64,000 bases of DNA, taken from assembly GCF_901709675.1 (NCBI RefSeq), contig NC_051103.1, positions 6,743,501 to 6,807,500 on the forward strand, in the 5' to 3' direction. Both the position numbers and the translations under genes were made by a program. This document shows, one piece after another, positions 1-11,400 of this stretch (positions are counted from its first letter, which is position 1; every line of letters begins with the position of its first letter). Origin of the DNA: Syngnathus acus. Taxonomy: Eukaryota > Chordata > Actinopteri > Syngnathiformes > Syngnathidae. The notes beneath the pieces were generated by a model. It saw only the letters and a program-made list of their open reading frames with translations. It had not been told where the DNA came from and ran no database searches.

Positions 1-271
1 GCACACGCGCACGGAGAGAGCGAGAGATGGTCACGTGACACTGAGGAGAGAGGGAGCGACACAGGCGCAGAACAGAGAGAAGGAGAGCGGAAGAGCGGAA
101 GAGAGAGAGAGAGAGAGATGGACGCAGAGCTGAGAAAGACAGACAAAAATAAAGAGAGCAAAGACAAGAGGACACGGAACACAGAGACAGAAGCTGAGCC
201 GAGAAAGTGAGCGAGGGGCGAGGAAGAGTCAGACACATATGTACATGCGGAACAGCCAGTGAGAAAGACAA

Positions 272-272
<1 letters not shown>

Positions 273-350
<78 letters not shown>
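273..350. repeat. (GA)n microsatellite
   Basis: An almost uninterrupted run of about 38 GA dinucleotides is followed by A-rich purine sequence. The purine bias continues over roughly 1-370 and again near 640-720. It creates a spurious plus-strand reading frame of alternating Glu-Arg that should not be annotated as a protein. Confidence 0.97.
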
Positions 351-356
<6 letters not shown>

Positions 357-1129
357 AAAGAGAGAGGGACAAGCAGAAGTGAAAGCGTGATCAAGATGCA
401 TCATACTATTGCATTCAATGACTTAATTTCTGCAATGATGAATTTTAGAGGATGTGATGCACACCAATGTGATATTTATGAATGTAATAGGAGTCAAATT
501 TGGATCAAATTGTCAAGTGAGACCGTGGGGTGCAAAAGAAAACGCCCTCTATCCCCTCGATGCGGTCTGCCAAATTCCCCAAACACGGTAAACTGGACTT
601 GCTCGGTCAGCAAAACAAAAAAGAGGGTCACACACGCCAAGTAGAGTGGGGGAGAGAGAGAGAACAGAGAGAACGAGACCGAAGCAAACAGATGAGAGAA
701 AGAGAGACACAGAAGAGACACCACTCATTGCTCTGTATTGAATGTAAAAACGTACATTTTGATCGACTGGGTCAGGTAGAATCAGTGTTGTCTTCTGATG
801 GGAAAAGGTCAGCCGGGCCATGTTTTGTCTCTTTTCGTATTGAGCAAATTTGGCGCCAGGCTGCGTTGTCTCCTGTGATCAAACACAAAGGCACGCTCTC
901 CATTAATAGCGGCCATCTCGGCGCCCTTTTGGGCTAATACGCGCTTATGTGGACCTATTTACTCCGGCGAGGCAATAAGGGCTGATTAACAGCGTCGGTG
1001 CGACCGCGCGGCACGGCCGCATAGCAGATATTAAGCATATTTAAGACCGCCGAGAGCTGCGCCGACATTAAATGCCAGCCCGAGGAGCTGCGATCTGATG
1101 TGCGAGGGGAAAAGAGAAACGGGGATTGG

Positions 1130-1143
1130 GTTACTATGGTAAC
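1130..1143. promoter_or_regulatory. RFX X-box-like palindrome
   Basis: The 14-mer GTTACTATGGTAAC is nearly palindromic and fits the RFX X-box pattern RYYNYY-AT-RRNRAC. It lies in an intergenic stretch about 3.3 kb upstream of chac2. Function is inferred from the motif alone. Confidence 0.35.
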
Positions 1144-2445
1144 AATCTCAACATCAGCACCGTTTGTATTCCCAACGGACTGCCCTCCCCCCCCCACCCC
1201 TCATCAAACTAACCGCTTGTTGGCTTTCCTCTCCCTCCTCGCCATCCGGTGGCCAAGCTGACCTTTTGGAGTTAAAGGCGTTCTCAAAAAATAACGCTCC
1301 TCCAGGTTTTCCCGAGAGCAGCGTACAGAAATGTCTTCCACACAAAAAATATACATGAATACACTTAATACAGAGCAGTAGCCAGTGAGACGTGAAAACA
1401 TGGTGTGAGGGGAGTCTCACACGCACACACCTGCAGTTAAGGTGTGTGCGCGCGAGCGAGTGTGCCTGACGGGCAGCCACGGCGTCCTAAATGAGATTAA
1501 ACGGGAGGTTTGCCTCTAATCACGTTATAATGAGTTTCTGTGTAGCTCGTACATTCACTAATTCCGCTTGCCAATAGTGCAAACAGCCACGTGGGTGTGC
1601 GCGCGTGCGCAAGTGTGTGTCCGCGTGAGGGGAGAGCGGGTCACCTCGCCGCAATCTCTCGCTCGGTCATTTATAACAATAGCGGCGAACCGTCCTCGTC
1701 AAAAGATTGCAAAATGCGTGCCGATTTGTGTACGCTGTCCATACGTTTATAGATCTGTGTGTCATTAGAAGTCTCGACAGGAATTAGCATTGATCAGCTG
1801 ACCAGCAGATGGTGAGTGACTGACAAGCCCAAACAAAGCCCAGGCTCACTATAAAAAAAAAAAAAAAAAATCTAAGATATGGTAGTGAATAAATCTGGGG
1901 GGGGAAAAAAATCGTGCAGGTGTGGCAAGTCAGGGCGGGGGCTTGGATAAGGAAGAGTGGGCAGGGATAGGAGGGTTACTATGACGACGACATAGGAGAT
2001 GCTAATTGTCCATTTTCTACTCTCCGTAAAGTTGAAGCGCCTCGATGGCTGCTGGTGTTATTCTAAGCAAGGAGCGGCGGAGGCCTCCTCTGGGACCGAA
2101 AAGGTGCGTAAGATTCAAAACGGCTTTACAAATGCAGTGTCTGCGTTATTCCTTCAGCCCCCCCCCCCCCATCCCATCCCATCTCCCTCCTCCTCCTTCC
2201 TTCCCCCTGCTTAAGCACTTTGTTTCCGCTTTAAGATAAAGGTAATTCAATCAACTGCTGGCGTCACCATGGAAGCACCATGCACGTTCTATTTCGAGTG
2301 CCGCCGTATCAGCACGACGAGACGTACGCAGGCGCGGGTGATTTGACACACTCTCTTACTTCCGATTGTCCATTTACTCCTTCTCCAGATCTCTTTTTGC
2401 TCACTCGCTCTCCTCCTCCTCCGTCGTCATCCTCGCCATCAGCTG

Positions 2446-2458
2446 GTTGCTAGGCAAC
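2446..2458. promoter_or_regulatory. RFX X-box motif
   Basis: GTTGCTAGGCAAC is a perfect X-box inverted repeat with a one-base spacer. It lies about 2 kb upstream of chac2. RFX factors bind such sites in promoters of ciliary and other genes. Its target here is unknown. Confidence 0.45.
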
Positions 2459-4124
2459 TGGGATCATTGATCTGCAGGAGCGCTGTCATGAAAACACACA
2501 GGCAGTTAGAGGAGTAGCGGCTACAGTAGAGGCGCCCTCGCTTACGGGATTGCTTCTATACACAGAAATATAAATACATACATTATTACTCTTCAATGGT
2601 GTCGTGTTCGTGGCAGCGAGTGAACGCATTTGGCTTTATTCATCTCTTCAGCAAGGGAGGGGGAAAAACTGCTGGCGAGGAAAACATTCAAAAATAAAAA
2701 CAAGTCTTGTGATCAGACACAAGAAAAAGAAATCCCAAAAGGTTCCAATGACCCCAATTTAGCTTTGTATTGTAGCTCATTAAAAATTAAATGAAGAAGA
2801 AAATCAATCATTTAACTTGCTGACAGAGCTTCTTCTATCTGATATCAGCCGCAGAGAGAAAGCAAAGCAAGGCTTCTTTATTCGTCGACAAATTGAGATC
2901 AGCACTAATCTCCCGTTAAATGACGCAGACGTTGCAATGCACAAACAAACAAAAAAATAAAAACTTTTACGTCAGCTTCTGTGCTTGCTCGACGGTTGGA
3001 ATTGCTAACAGCACAAGGCCACGTAGCATTTGAGATATTGGATGGAGATGCGCTCTGAGAACTGTCCGTGGTGCTACCAAATTTGCAACTGTTGTTTTTT
3101 AGTTGGTAGATGTTTTTAAGACAAATATTTTAGGACAATTAAAATCAATCAAATATTTTCAACTAAAAACACTTCATGATTTTTTTTGTTTTTTGCATTT
3201 TATTGCTCACCATAACATAAGATTAATGAATTAAATTGCGACACATACTACCCGACTCAAGTCAGAAGCATCTAAGTCTTTCTTTTTTTTTTTAACAGTC
3301 TGAGTCCAACCTGAGAATATTCTATTATTTTTTGTTGCTTTACAGTCAGTAGAGAGTTACATAGTCACAAAAGGCCTCTTAAGGGATGCAGAGAGAGAGC
3401 ATATTTGGGATCAACGCTTCTCCAGACTGGAGTCACAAGATCAAGAGTGTCTATTTTGGAATGCATTTGGCTTTTGGACTTTTTTGGGAAGGCCATTTAT
3501 CAAACCCATCCCGCCATCCGTGACCTCAATTGCAGCGGGGGTAAAATGAAATCAGTGAGGTTAGGTGGGTGGGTGGATGAGGGAGGTTCAAATGTTAACA
3601 TGTCTTTTAAAAGAAACTTTCAATGGTGCTCACATAGGTTCACTTGCAACAGACAGGCAAAATGAGCCATTTCATTGGTAAGAAATACACTGTCAGAATC
3701 TTTTGGGAGGGAAGAAAGCACACTACTGATATATTTGTAAGATGCCCAGGAACTCAAATTCTGAAAAAAATAGATTTGATGTTTCTTGCAAATTAGAATA
3801 TATAATAATTTGGGGGGGAAATAAACCAAAACTCTGCTTGTGTATTTCACGTTAAAGGAAAGTCAGCGACCCCTGGTGTCCGGGCGATGAAACGACGATT
3901 GGAAACAGTTATTCGACAGGAGCACTGGCGACCAAAATCAATCAAAACTCGACTTTAACAAACATGTTGTATCTTGTAAATGCACGATGACGTTGGAGGG
4001 TACTGACAAATTAATAATGCACACGATCGAGCGGGTTAGCACGCTGTCAAAAACACTTTTTTGTGCATATCACCGGTAATGCGTCGCACAACAACAGACT
4101 GTACATTTCTTGCGATTGAGCTAC

Positions 4125-4132
4125 ACTTCCGG
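4125..4132. promoter_or_regulatory. ETS/GABP-type site upstream of chac2
   Basis: ACTTCCGG is the reverse complement of the ETS/GABP core CCGGAAGT. It lies about 350 bp upstream of the chac2 start codon, with a second copy in opposite orientation about 190 bp nearer the gene. Paired ETS sites are common in TATA-less housekeeping promoters, which would suit chac2. Confidence 0.4.
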
Positions 4133-4319
4133 TAGTGACAGAGCTGACTTAACAATTAAAAAATACACGCTCACTGCAGCGTACTGCATAGAATTTGACT
4201 CGAATAATGCCGCTATTTGGTATGCACCTATGTTAAAAAGTACAATATGTGATTTTGAGGTTGTTAAACCTTGAAATACAGCTTACACTTGAAGATTGTC
4301 ACTTTCATTGTGAAAGGGA

Positions 4320-4328
4320 ACCGGAAGT
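4320..4328 (+). promoter_or_regulatory. ETS/GABP-type site in the chac2 promoter
   Basis: ACCGGAAGT matches the ETS/GABP consensus and lies about 150 bp upstream of the chac2 ATG. No TATA box is evident between it and the gene, so this is the best visible candidate for a proximal promoter element. Confidence 0.45.
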
Positions 4329-4476
4329 AGTTATGCCACACGGTCTGCCCGTGATCTTTGCTCACTCCACGCTTCATAATGTCCGGAATATTTCTGTTGA
4401 ATTTTAAACCGCAATCGTGCTAATGAATATAATATTCAGAGTGTAATTTTGCATTTATTTATTTTTGGAAGGAGTC

Positions 4477-6175
4477 ATGTGGGTGTTCGGCTACGGCTCG
4501 CTCATTTGGAAGGTGGACTTTCCCTACGAGGAGAAGCGAATTGGTTACATTAGGGGCTTTAGTCGTCGCTTCTGGCAGGGCAGCACCGACCACCGCGGAG
4601 TGCCGGGGAAAGTGAGTCTGACGTCACAACAAACACGCGAGGACTACAATATCACTGTTGACTCATGTCACAAAGATTAGCTCAAGTATTTTATCATGAC
4701 TTATTGTAAATTACACGTCTGTTTGGATGTAGATGAAGGCAAAGCGCTCAAGGGCCACATTGAAGCTTAAAAAAAAGAAATGGCAAGTTTTATTCATAGA
4801 TTCATTTAAAAAATGCAGACCCATGGGTTAAAGTTATGTTGATATTCATTATTAAATTACTTGAAATGAATAAGCCCCTAAATGTATACGTGTATAATAT
4901 TTTAAATTTACTAAGCTGGTTTGTCAAGCAATAATGACAATACCAATGGTATCTTTCATCACATTGTAGTCGACTACATTTTTTTCTACCCAAGTCACTC
5001 CCAGGTATTTGTTGTCACTGATAACATTAATTCACAATAGATTACATCTTTTTTTTCCTTTTCCTCACAGCCCGGCCGGGTGGTGACACTAATTGATGAC
5101 CCTGAGGTAAGGTCACATTGTAATTCTTTTCATCTTCGCCAGAAGAAAAAAAAAGTGTTATTGTATTAATTTCTTCTTCTATACTTTCCACTCAAACATC
5201 TGGTGGTCCCTCATCTACGCCAAAGGCCATATCCAAAATTTATGACACCAACTTCCTTTCACCTTTACTATCATAACAGATGAAGATTAATGAAACAACG
5301 CCTCGTTATACAGCCATAAAACGCCAATTAGCGGCCGATGATCGTAACGTTTACTACCTTGTAAGCCGTTGTCATTTTCTGATGCGAGCAGCATACAAAG
5401 GAGCCCCGCCGCCAAACTGTACCAAGGTCACGGCACGCACATAAAAAGGCCTTATCTCGTATTCCCCTGAAACAAAAGCGAGGATGGCGCCTCGTACTGC
5501 GACCTTGGATGGGAGATAATTTTTCCCAGTCGCCCGGGAGGAGGACGATAACGCTTGGGAAATCTGCATGAAAGAGGCCAGAGATGCGTATCTGGGAATA
5601 TTGCTGCGTAAAGTTTACATCCGAAAATCAGAGCAGTGCCTCGGGGGATACGAGCTGCTGTTCGGTTGATGGATAGTAAACAAATTCTTTGAAAAAGGGG
5701 TTCGAACTGTTTACTGCCAACGGATATTTAGACTTGATCCTCAGCAAAGAAGGATGAATATCTTTTCATTTAATTCTGTAATTAGGGTTGCGTTTGGGGC
5801 GTGGCCTACAAGCTCCCCACAGGCCGCGAGCAGGAAGTGAAGCGTCACCTGGACCACCGCGAAAAGGGCGGCTACCGCGTGATGACCGTGGCCTTCCACC
5901 CGCGGCCGCCGTTGGCGCCGCCGCCCAGCCAGACCCTGCTCTACATCGGCTCGCGAGACAACCCCGACTATCTGGGCCCCGCGCCTTTAGAGGAGATAGC
6001 CAATCAGATTGTGTGCTCCACGGGGCCCAGCGGGCAGAACACCGAGTATCTGTTCGAGCTGGCCGACGCCGTCAGAAACATCCTACCAGAGGACAACGAC
6101 GTGCACTTGTTTCACCTGGAGACGCTTGTACGTCAGAGACTCGAGGATGACAGCTCACCTAAATCATCATCCTAA
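4477..6175 (+). CDS. chac2: chac2, glutathione-specific gamma-glutamylcyclotransferase 2
   Basis: This is a cytosolic enzyme that cleaves glutathione to 5-oxoproline and Cys-Gly as part of slow glutathione turnover. Exons are 4477-4611, 5071-5106 and 5786-6175. All junctions are GT-AG and phase 0. They give 186 residues, against 184 remembered for human CHAC2. The N-terminus reads [12 protein letters not shown], holding the ChaC fold's GYGSLIW substrate-binding loop. The catalytic Glu falls at residue 83 in REKGGYR. PGRVVTL and [11 protein letters not shown] are further family signatures. The start is the first ATG in frame; an upstream in-frame codon at 4465 is TTG. A poly(A) signal overlaps the stop codon. 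The gene is tail-to-tail with psme4, the same neighbourhood as in human 2p16. Introns 4612-5070 and 5107-5785 hold no other coding sequence that I can see. Confidence 0.96.
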
Positions 6176-6179
6176 TAAA
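6174..6179 (+). terminator. chac2 poly(A) signal overlapping the stop codon
   Basis: AATAAA begins on the second base of the chac2 TAA stop codon (6173-6175). A second overlapping AATAAA follows at 6178-6183. If used, the transcript would have a 3' UTR of only a few tens of bases. Another AATAAA at 6672-6677 could serve a longer isoform. Confidence 0.5.
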
Positions 6180-7093
6180 TAAAAGTTTTTTTTTTGCTAC
6201 CCAGTGAATACAAAGTTCATGTCTTGAGGATAGAATTGTTAACTTGTATGAGCACAACTTCACGGTTAGAAATGTTTCATCTTGTCAGGTTCATTTGGAT
6301 TACGAAACATGTTTTGCAAAGTTGTTCGTTCGAACATGCAAATCAATGAATTGGCCTTACCTGGAAGCGAGCGGGCTTTGGAACGTTGACTTTTCTGCTG
6401 CGAGACGAGCGCTTGAGCCAGAAGACTGTCCACAAGACTGACCTAAAGAGGACATCTTTGTGCAGAATTGCAGAAGATCCATTTATTTAACACAGCAGTA
6501 GAAATGCATTCAGTTGCTTTTTTTTTTTTCTTATAGGCTTAAAATATATTCCACGCAATGAATTATTTTTAAAGTATGCTCGTCACATTTTCTGCAAAAT
6601 GTGACCATTATAGCAAGATTTATTCGTAAAGCAATGGACACTATACATGTCTCTTACTATTATGCTAACATAATAAACTGTACAAATATTCACAAAACTA
6701 AAATATTTATATTCAGTACACAACAAGTTTGTTATGTCACTGCTTGACTAATCAGACAAGAGTTGAATCTTCACATGAGGAATTAGGAGTAGTAATATAT
6801 TATGTAAGACTTAGGAATCGGGGCGTTGGGTTCAGCAACAGGCGGAATTTGTTTTTGAAACAAACTACAACGCATGGTAAGAATTTATCATGTGCAAGCT
6901 TTTACAAGTCAAATTTCAGAAAATAATATTGACTTTTAAAAAAAAAAAAAAAAACTCAAACCGGTTTTCTCAGGGAGTGTTTTGTCCTCGTCTAGGTAAG
7001 GTGAAGGCTGACTCACTGGGTGGCCTCTTGGCAGCGATTCTCCCGGCTTTGTTTAATGTTGCCCGAGCAAGCAAACAGACAAAATGTTTTTTT
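6176..7093. other. tail-to-tail spacer between chac2 and psme4
   Basis: AT-rich DNA holding the probable 3' UTRs of two convergent genes. On the minus strand the first AATAAA below the psme4 stop is at 6619-6624. On the plus strand chac2 could end near 6190 or 6690, so long isoforms of the two genes could overlap. No coding sequence was recognised. An A run lies near 6940-6954. Confidence 0.6.
6619..6624 (-). terminator. candidate psme4 poly(A) signal
   Basis: TTTATT on the plus strand reads AATAAA on the psme4 strand, about 470 bases after its stop codon. It is the nearest canonical hexamer that I found. Confidence 0.4.
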
Positions 7094-8376
7094 TCAAGCG
7101 TAGTAGCATGGCGACACCAGCAAGTCAGTGAGCACCAGCAGTTGGTCGTCGGTGAAACGCTGCCGATGCTCCTGCCAGTTGTCGTGGTGCGTGCGACGGA
7201 ACTCCGATAAGGTCTTCTTCACCGTCAACTTGGAAGCAAACAATCACACGTCCAAACATTGGGATCCGCAACCCATTTTGAACAAAACAGTTAACGCAAA
7301 TCTATCCGATTTATTATTTTTAAATCTATTTTTGCCGGATTTGATGTTTCTTTGATACCAAGAGAAAGGGCCTATCGTCTGTAATTCGAGGAAGCCCACA
7401 AACAACACTTCTAGATTCAAACCCAACAAGCAGGCTTTTCACTTATTGATGCTAAAAGGCCACGTGCAAGCCTTGGAATTAGTGTGACAAGCCAGCGGAC
7501 AAAGCCAGAGCACAAAAAGGCAATCACAACCAGGGAAGATGTACTCATGAGTTATTAATGCGCCGTGTTCATTTGAATAAATGATCGACTTCAAACCGGG
7601 TGCTTGAGAAACCTTTTTTTTTTTTTTTTTTTTTTAATGAACTGGCTGGTGTCGAAAGTCTACTGAATTGTGTTTGACTTTGCAGCAGAAGTAGTCACTG
7701 AATGATCGTCTCTGGCCGACCCGGCGCGCTCATCTATTATTTACTCTCATTGATCAGGTTGTGTTACGTCTGAGACCCGGGGCTCTAGATAGATCTAGAA
7801 GTGGCCCACCGAGTCATCGTCTCTCGCTTGTGGTTGTTGTTTTTCAAGGCCGGTAAGTACCTCGATGGGCTGCGGGTCGTTCAGGTGGTCGCTCAGGTCC
7901 ATCAGAATGTTGGGCATCCATTTTGGGACGTCGTAAGGACTAGACAGGATGCACGCGCTCAGGCCCAGCACGCCCGCGTGGCGACGTACCAAATCTGCAA
8001 CCGCAAACAAAATGGTCACCTTTTCTGAAGGGCGTTCGTGTGTGTGTGTGTGTGTGTGTACCCGTGGAAGCCAGCTCTCCTCTGGCCTTGGGTAGGCGCG
8101 TGTGACTCAGCGTCTGCAATTGAGTCTGCAGATTGTGGTCCAGAGGGAAGAAGTGGCACTGCAGCAAACCGCTCAGGGTGGTTCCCGCCATATCCCTCAC
8201 CTACACACAAGAACAGGCAGGTTAAAGGAGGGAAGACAACTATTTATACCCAAAAAAAAAAAAAAATCCCATCTATGGTGTCTCACATTAGGCTAAATGG
8301 ACTTTCCTAAGGGAAAGCTGAATACCAAATATCATTTTGAATATAGATTGGGCTGGATTTTAATGTGAAGAGATTT

Positions 8377-8411
<35 letters not shown>

Positions 8412-11400
8412 GTCACCTCGAGCTGCTCGTCCAGCAGCAGACGCATCACCATTTTACGGACGCGCTGCACCTCCGCCGGCACGCTGAGCAGGGTGAATAA
8501 GTTGGAGAAGACGCTAATCTGGAGGTAGGTCAGCACAGAGTAGCGCGCGTGCCACGACCTGCTGCCGGCCATCTGCAAGCACACGCAGGAAGGCGCCGGT
8601 TAGCGTGAGCCACGCTACATCCTTTCGTATCTGCTGCAGATTGCGGCGTATGTTCATGTCGAGCACCTTCAAATGTCAGCGCATGTTGATAAGCACGGAA
8701 GCGTGACGAACGAGGCGAGGCCATACAAAGAAGCTGGTATTTGAGATTGTGTGTGGGGAGAAAAAAAAAAATACTACACGTCTGGACTGGTTTCATTTCA
8801 AACCTATTTGGTGCATTGTGTTAACACATTGTGTGAAGGCATCATAAAAGGAAAATAAAAATATGGGATGCGCCAGTGACCTCTTCCAGGGCTGCCAAGA
8901 CGAGAGGGATGTGTTGCGGATAGAGCAGGCCCTGCGACATCAGCGAGAGGCATGTGCGAGCGTCCTGTTTCATCTCATCATAACTCTCATCAATCTCCAC
9001 CGGGGCGATCTGCGAGGAGGGGTGAGAGCGGGGCGAGAGAGAACCACGACGGCAGAGGGAGGTGGAAAAAGGTAGCGAGGCAGCGTTGTGAGTAAATGAA
9101 GAGAGAAATGGAGTCTAATGGCCAAGTAAGATGGAGTGGGTAATAACGCTGCACGGGGACTCTGCGTGTGTGTGCTTGCCTTGAAGAGCAGAGGCAGCAG
9201 TTGAAGGTGCTGCTGAACAGGCGTGGTGAAAGTCCGGCCAGCGCTCGCCAGCAGCCATTTTAAGACTGGGAAAAAGAAAAAAAAAAGAAAGAAAGATTGG
9301 CTGGCACGCATGCACACAATGAAAAGCCATTTGATAAAATAAACCTGCCAGGGTGACCTCAGTGCGACGCCTTCACTCGAGCACGCCATTCATCATCGTT
9401 TGACGACAAAACAATTGAGCTGATGGCGGTCGATACGTGATTCGTTTTTCTAAATACAATTAACGACTAATAAAATATATAACTATGGATAATAAAGTCA
9501 TGAATATTTGGACTTCTTTCAGTGGACGCTGCATCAATATAATTAATGCAATTCCGACTCCGTATTGGGCGCAGGAAACTTAACTCTTGTTACGCCTCAT
9601 TAAATCATTTAAAGTAGACAAAACGGAGGCAAATTGACCAATAGGGTGGCTCGGATTATTTTTTTTTTCTTTCCCATGTAGTCTATTTTTGTAGTGAGCA
9701 TGACTAATACATTCTAATGGACACTGCAGCACTTTGTGACCAGGAACAAGCACTAAAATTAGACCCATGACATCTTTTTGTAAGCTTCCCACCTGACTAC
9801 CTTTTAGAGTTTCTGTTCATTTTTAAATTCACTGCTTCTTTTTTGTGGGGCTTAGCAAGTTGCAGGAAAAAAAATCTGTATTCTGACCAGTCTTGAGCAG
9901 CTTGACAGCCTGGGTGCACTCGTCGGCGGTCTCGGGGGCGTTCTCCTCGGGCACGTGGTTGCGGATCTCCGCCTCGGACGTGAGGGGCTTGAGCCGCTCC
10001 AGCACCCGGGCGACAAAGTCGGCCACGTGAGGGGAGGAGGTGGGCTGCGTGTGGGGCAGAGCCACGTCCATCATGAAGATGTAGGTCAGGACACTGGAGG
10101 GCGAGAAGAAAAAGAAGAGGAAAGGGAGACAAGTTCAAACGCTCAAAGGCAGAAAAACAAAAACAAAGCTTTGGTTCGCGGCTCAAAGCGTGGATGCCAA
10201 TCAGCTGCGACCGCGGCGTAACATGAAGGTGACGTCTCGCCTTTTGATGCCAGCAAAATATGTGGTCGGTACCTGCCGATGCGCTCGCGTACGTTCTTGT
10301 ACACTTGCGTGAGTTTGGGTTCCAGGTAAGTGAGGAGCCTATGCAGGAGTTCGGCCACTCGCCACTGCTGCTGGGCCAGGCCGCCTTGAAGCACGTACAG
10401 TAAACTGAGGCGCAAATGGCAGAACGTAAGAAATTGCGCCACTGCCGCCGCCGACGTGAAGGCGTAAAAAGCACCTGGCGTCTCGGAAAGAGCTCCCCTC
10501 GCCGATGAGCGGCGTCTCCATCAGCAGCTCCAACAGCCAGTGGAGCTTCCTGGGGTCACGACCCTCCTGGTGGCAGCATGAAATGGTCACAGGGTGCAAC
10601 TTGCCTTCCCTTTTGAAACACTAACCACATTTGTAAACCCCAAACCAGGTTAGAAACCCTCATTTGAAATCTGAACCCACGATAGTTGCGCTAAAGATTA
10701 GTCTACTCTAAAGATTTGCTAGCCAGCTGATTAAATGTGCTCCCGAACTCGCTCCTCATTAAAGAAAATAAATAAATCTTTCTCTGTAATTTGGTTGGAG
10801 AACCAGAAAAGCCAACGGAGCCGCATTTGAGGGAATATCTGCATCCGTCTAATGCTTGTGGGAGCCCGTTAAAATCCAATTCTCAATTAGACAAAATTGA
10901 TTTCTTTTAATGGCATTTTTCAAACGGGCTTTCTCACGCATGCGGTGGCGATGCAGGTGCCCCAGTCGGTGTAGGTTTCCACCGTGATGTTGCTCAACGC
11001 CGTCTTGATCAGCGGACACAAAAGGCGCCACAACTTGTCCACCTACACACGAGCACAATTTGGTCAGAGACGTCATCAAAGTTACGGTACGGATGCGATG
11101 GATGCTCGTGCGTGTCGTGCCTTGCTGAAACTCCACATCTTGCTGCCTCTGATGATCCCGGCGGTGATCTCGCAGACGCAACGCTGCGAGCTCTCGTGCG
11201 GGTCGCCCGCTAACTGCTCCAAGTGCGGCCAGAGAAGAGGCAGGAAGACGTCGCCGTAGTTGCGAAACAGGCCCTGCGGGTCAAAGCAACGAGCGCGGGT
11301 CAATCGGGGTCGGCCGCGCCGGGCCTCGGCCAACGTCGGAGCCGTACCTTGAAGAGATAGAAGCGCCGCGGGTTGAAGCTGTCTTTGCCTTTGCGCTCCT

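Larger units (their letters stand above)
1..4476. other. intergenic region upstream of chac2
   Basis: No exon of a recognisable gene is visible on either strand. The open frames here are simple-repeat or GTG/CTG-initiated artefacts. The stretch holds a long GA microsatellite (273-350), short A, T and C runs, RFX X-box-like palindromes at 1130-1143 and 2446-2458, and two ETS-type sites close to chac2. The segment around 900-1110 is less repetitive and rich in TAAT-like words, so it might be a conserved non-coding element, but that is inference only. Confidence 0.6.

Noticed and set aside
207-644. Reading frame with a long Glu-Arg repeat
   Set aside because: It is the translation of the GA microsatellite and begins at GTG. 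No splice or family support.
9797-10474. 225-codon minus-strand open frame
   Set aside because: It overlaps three psme4 exons in the wrong frame and runs through introns; the real psme4 frame explains the conservation.
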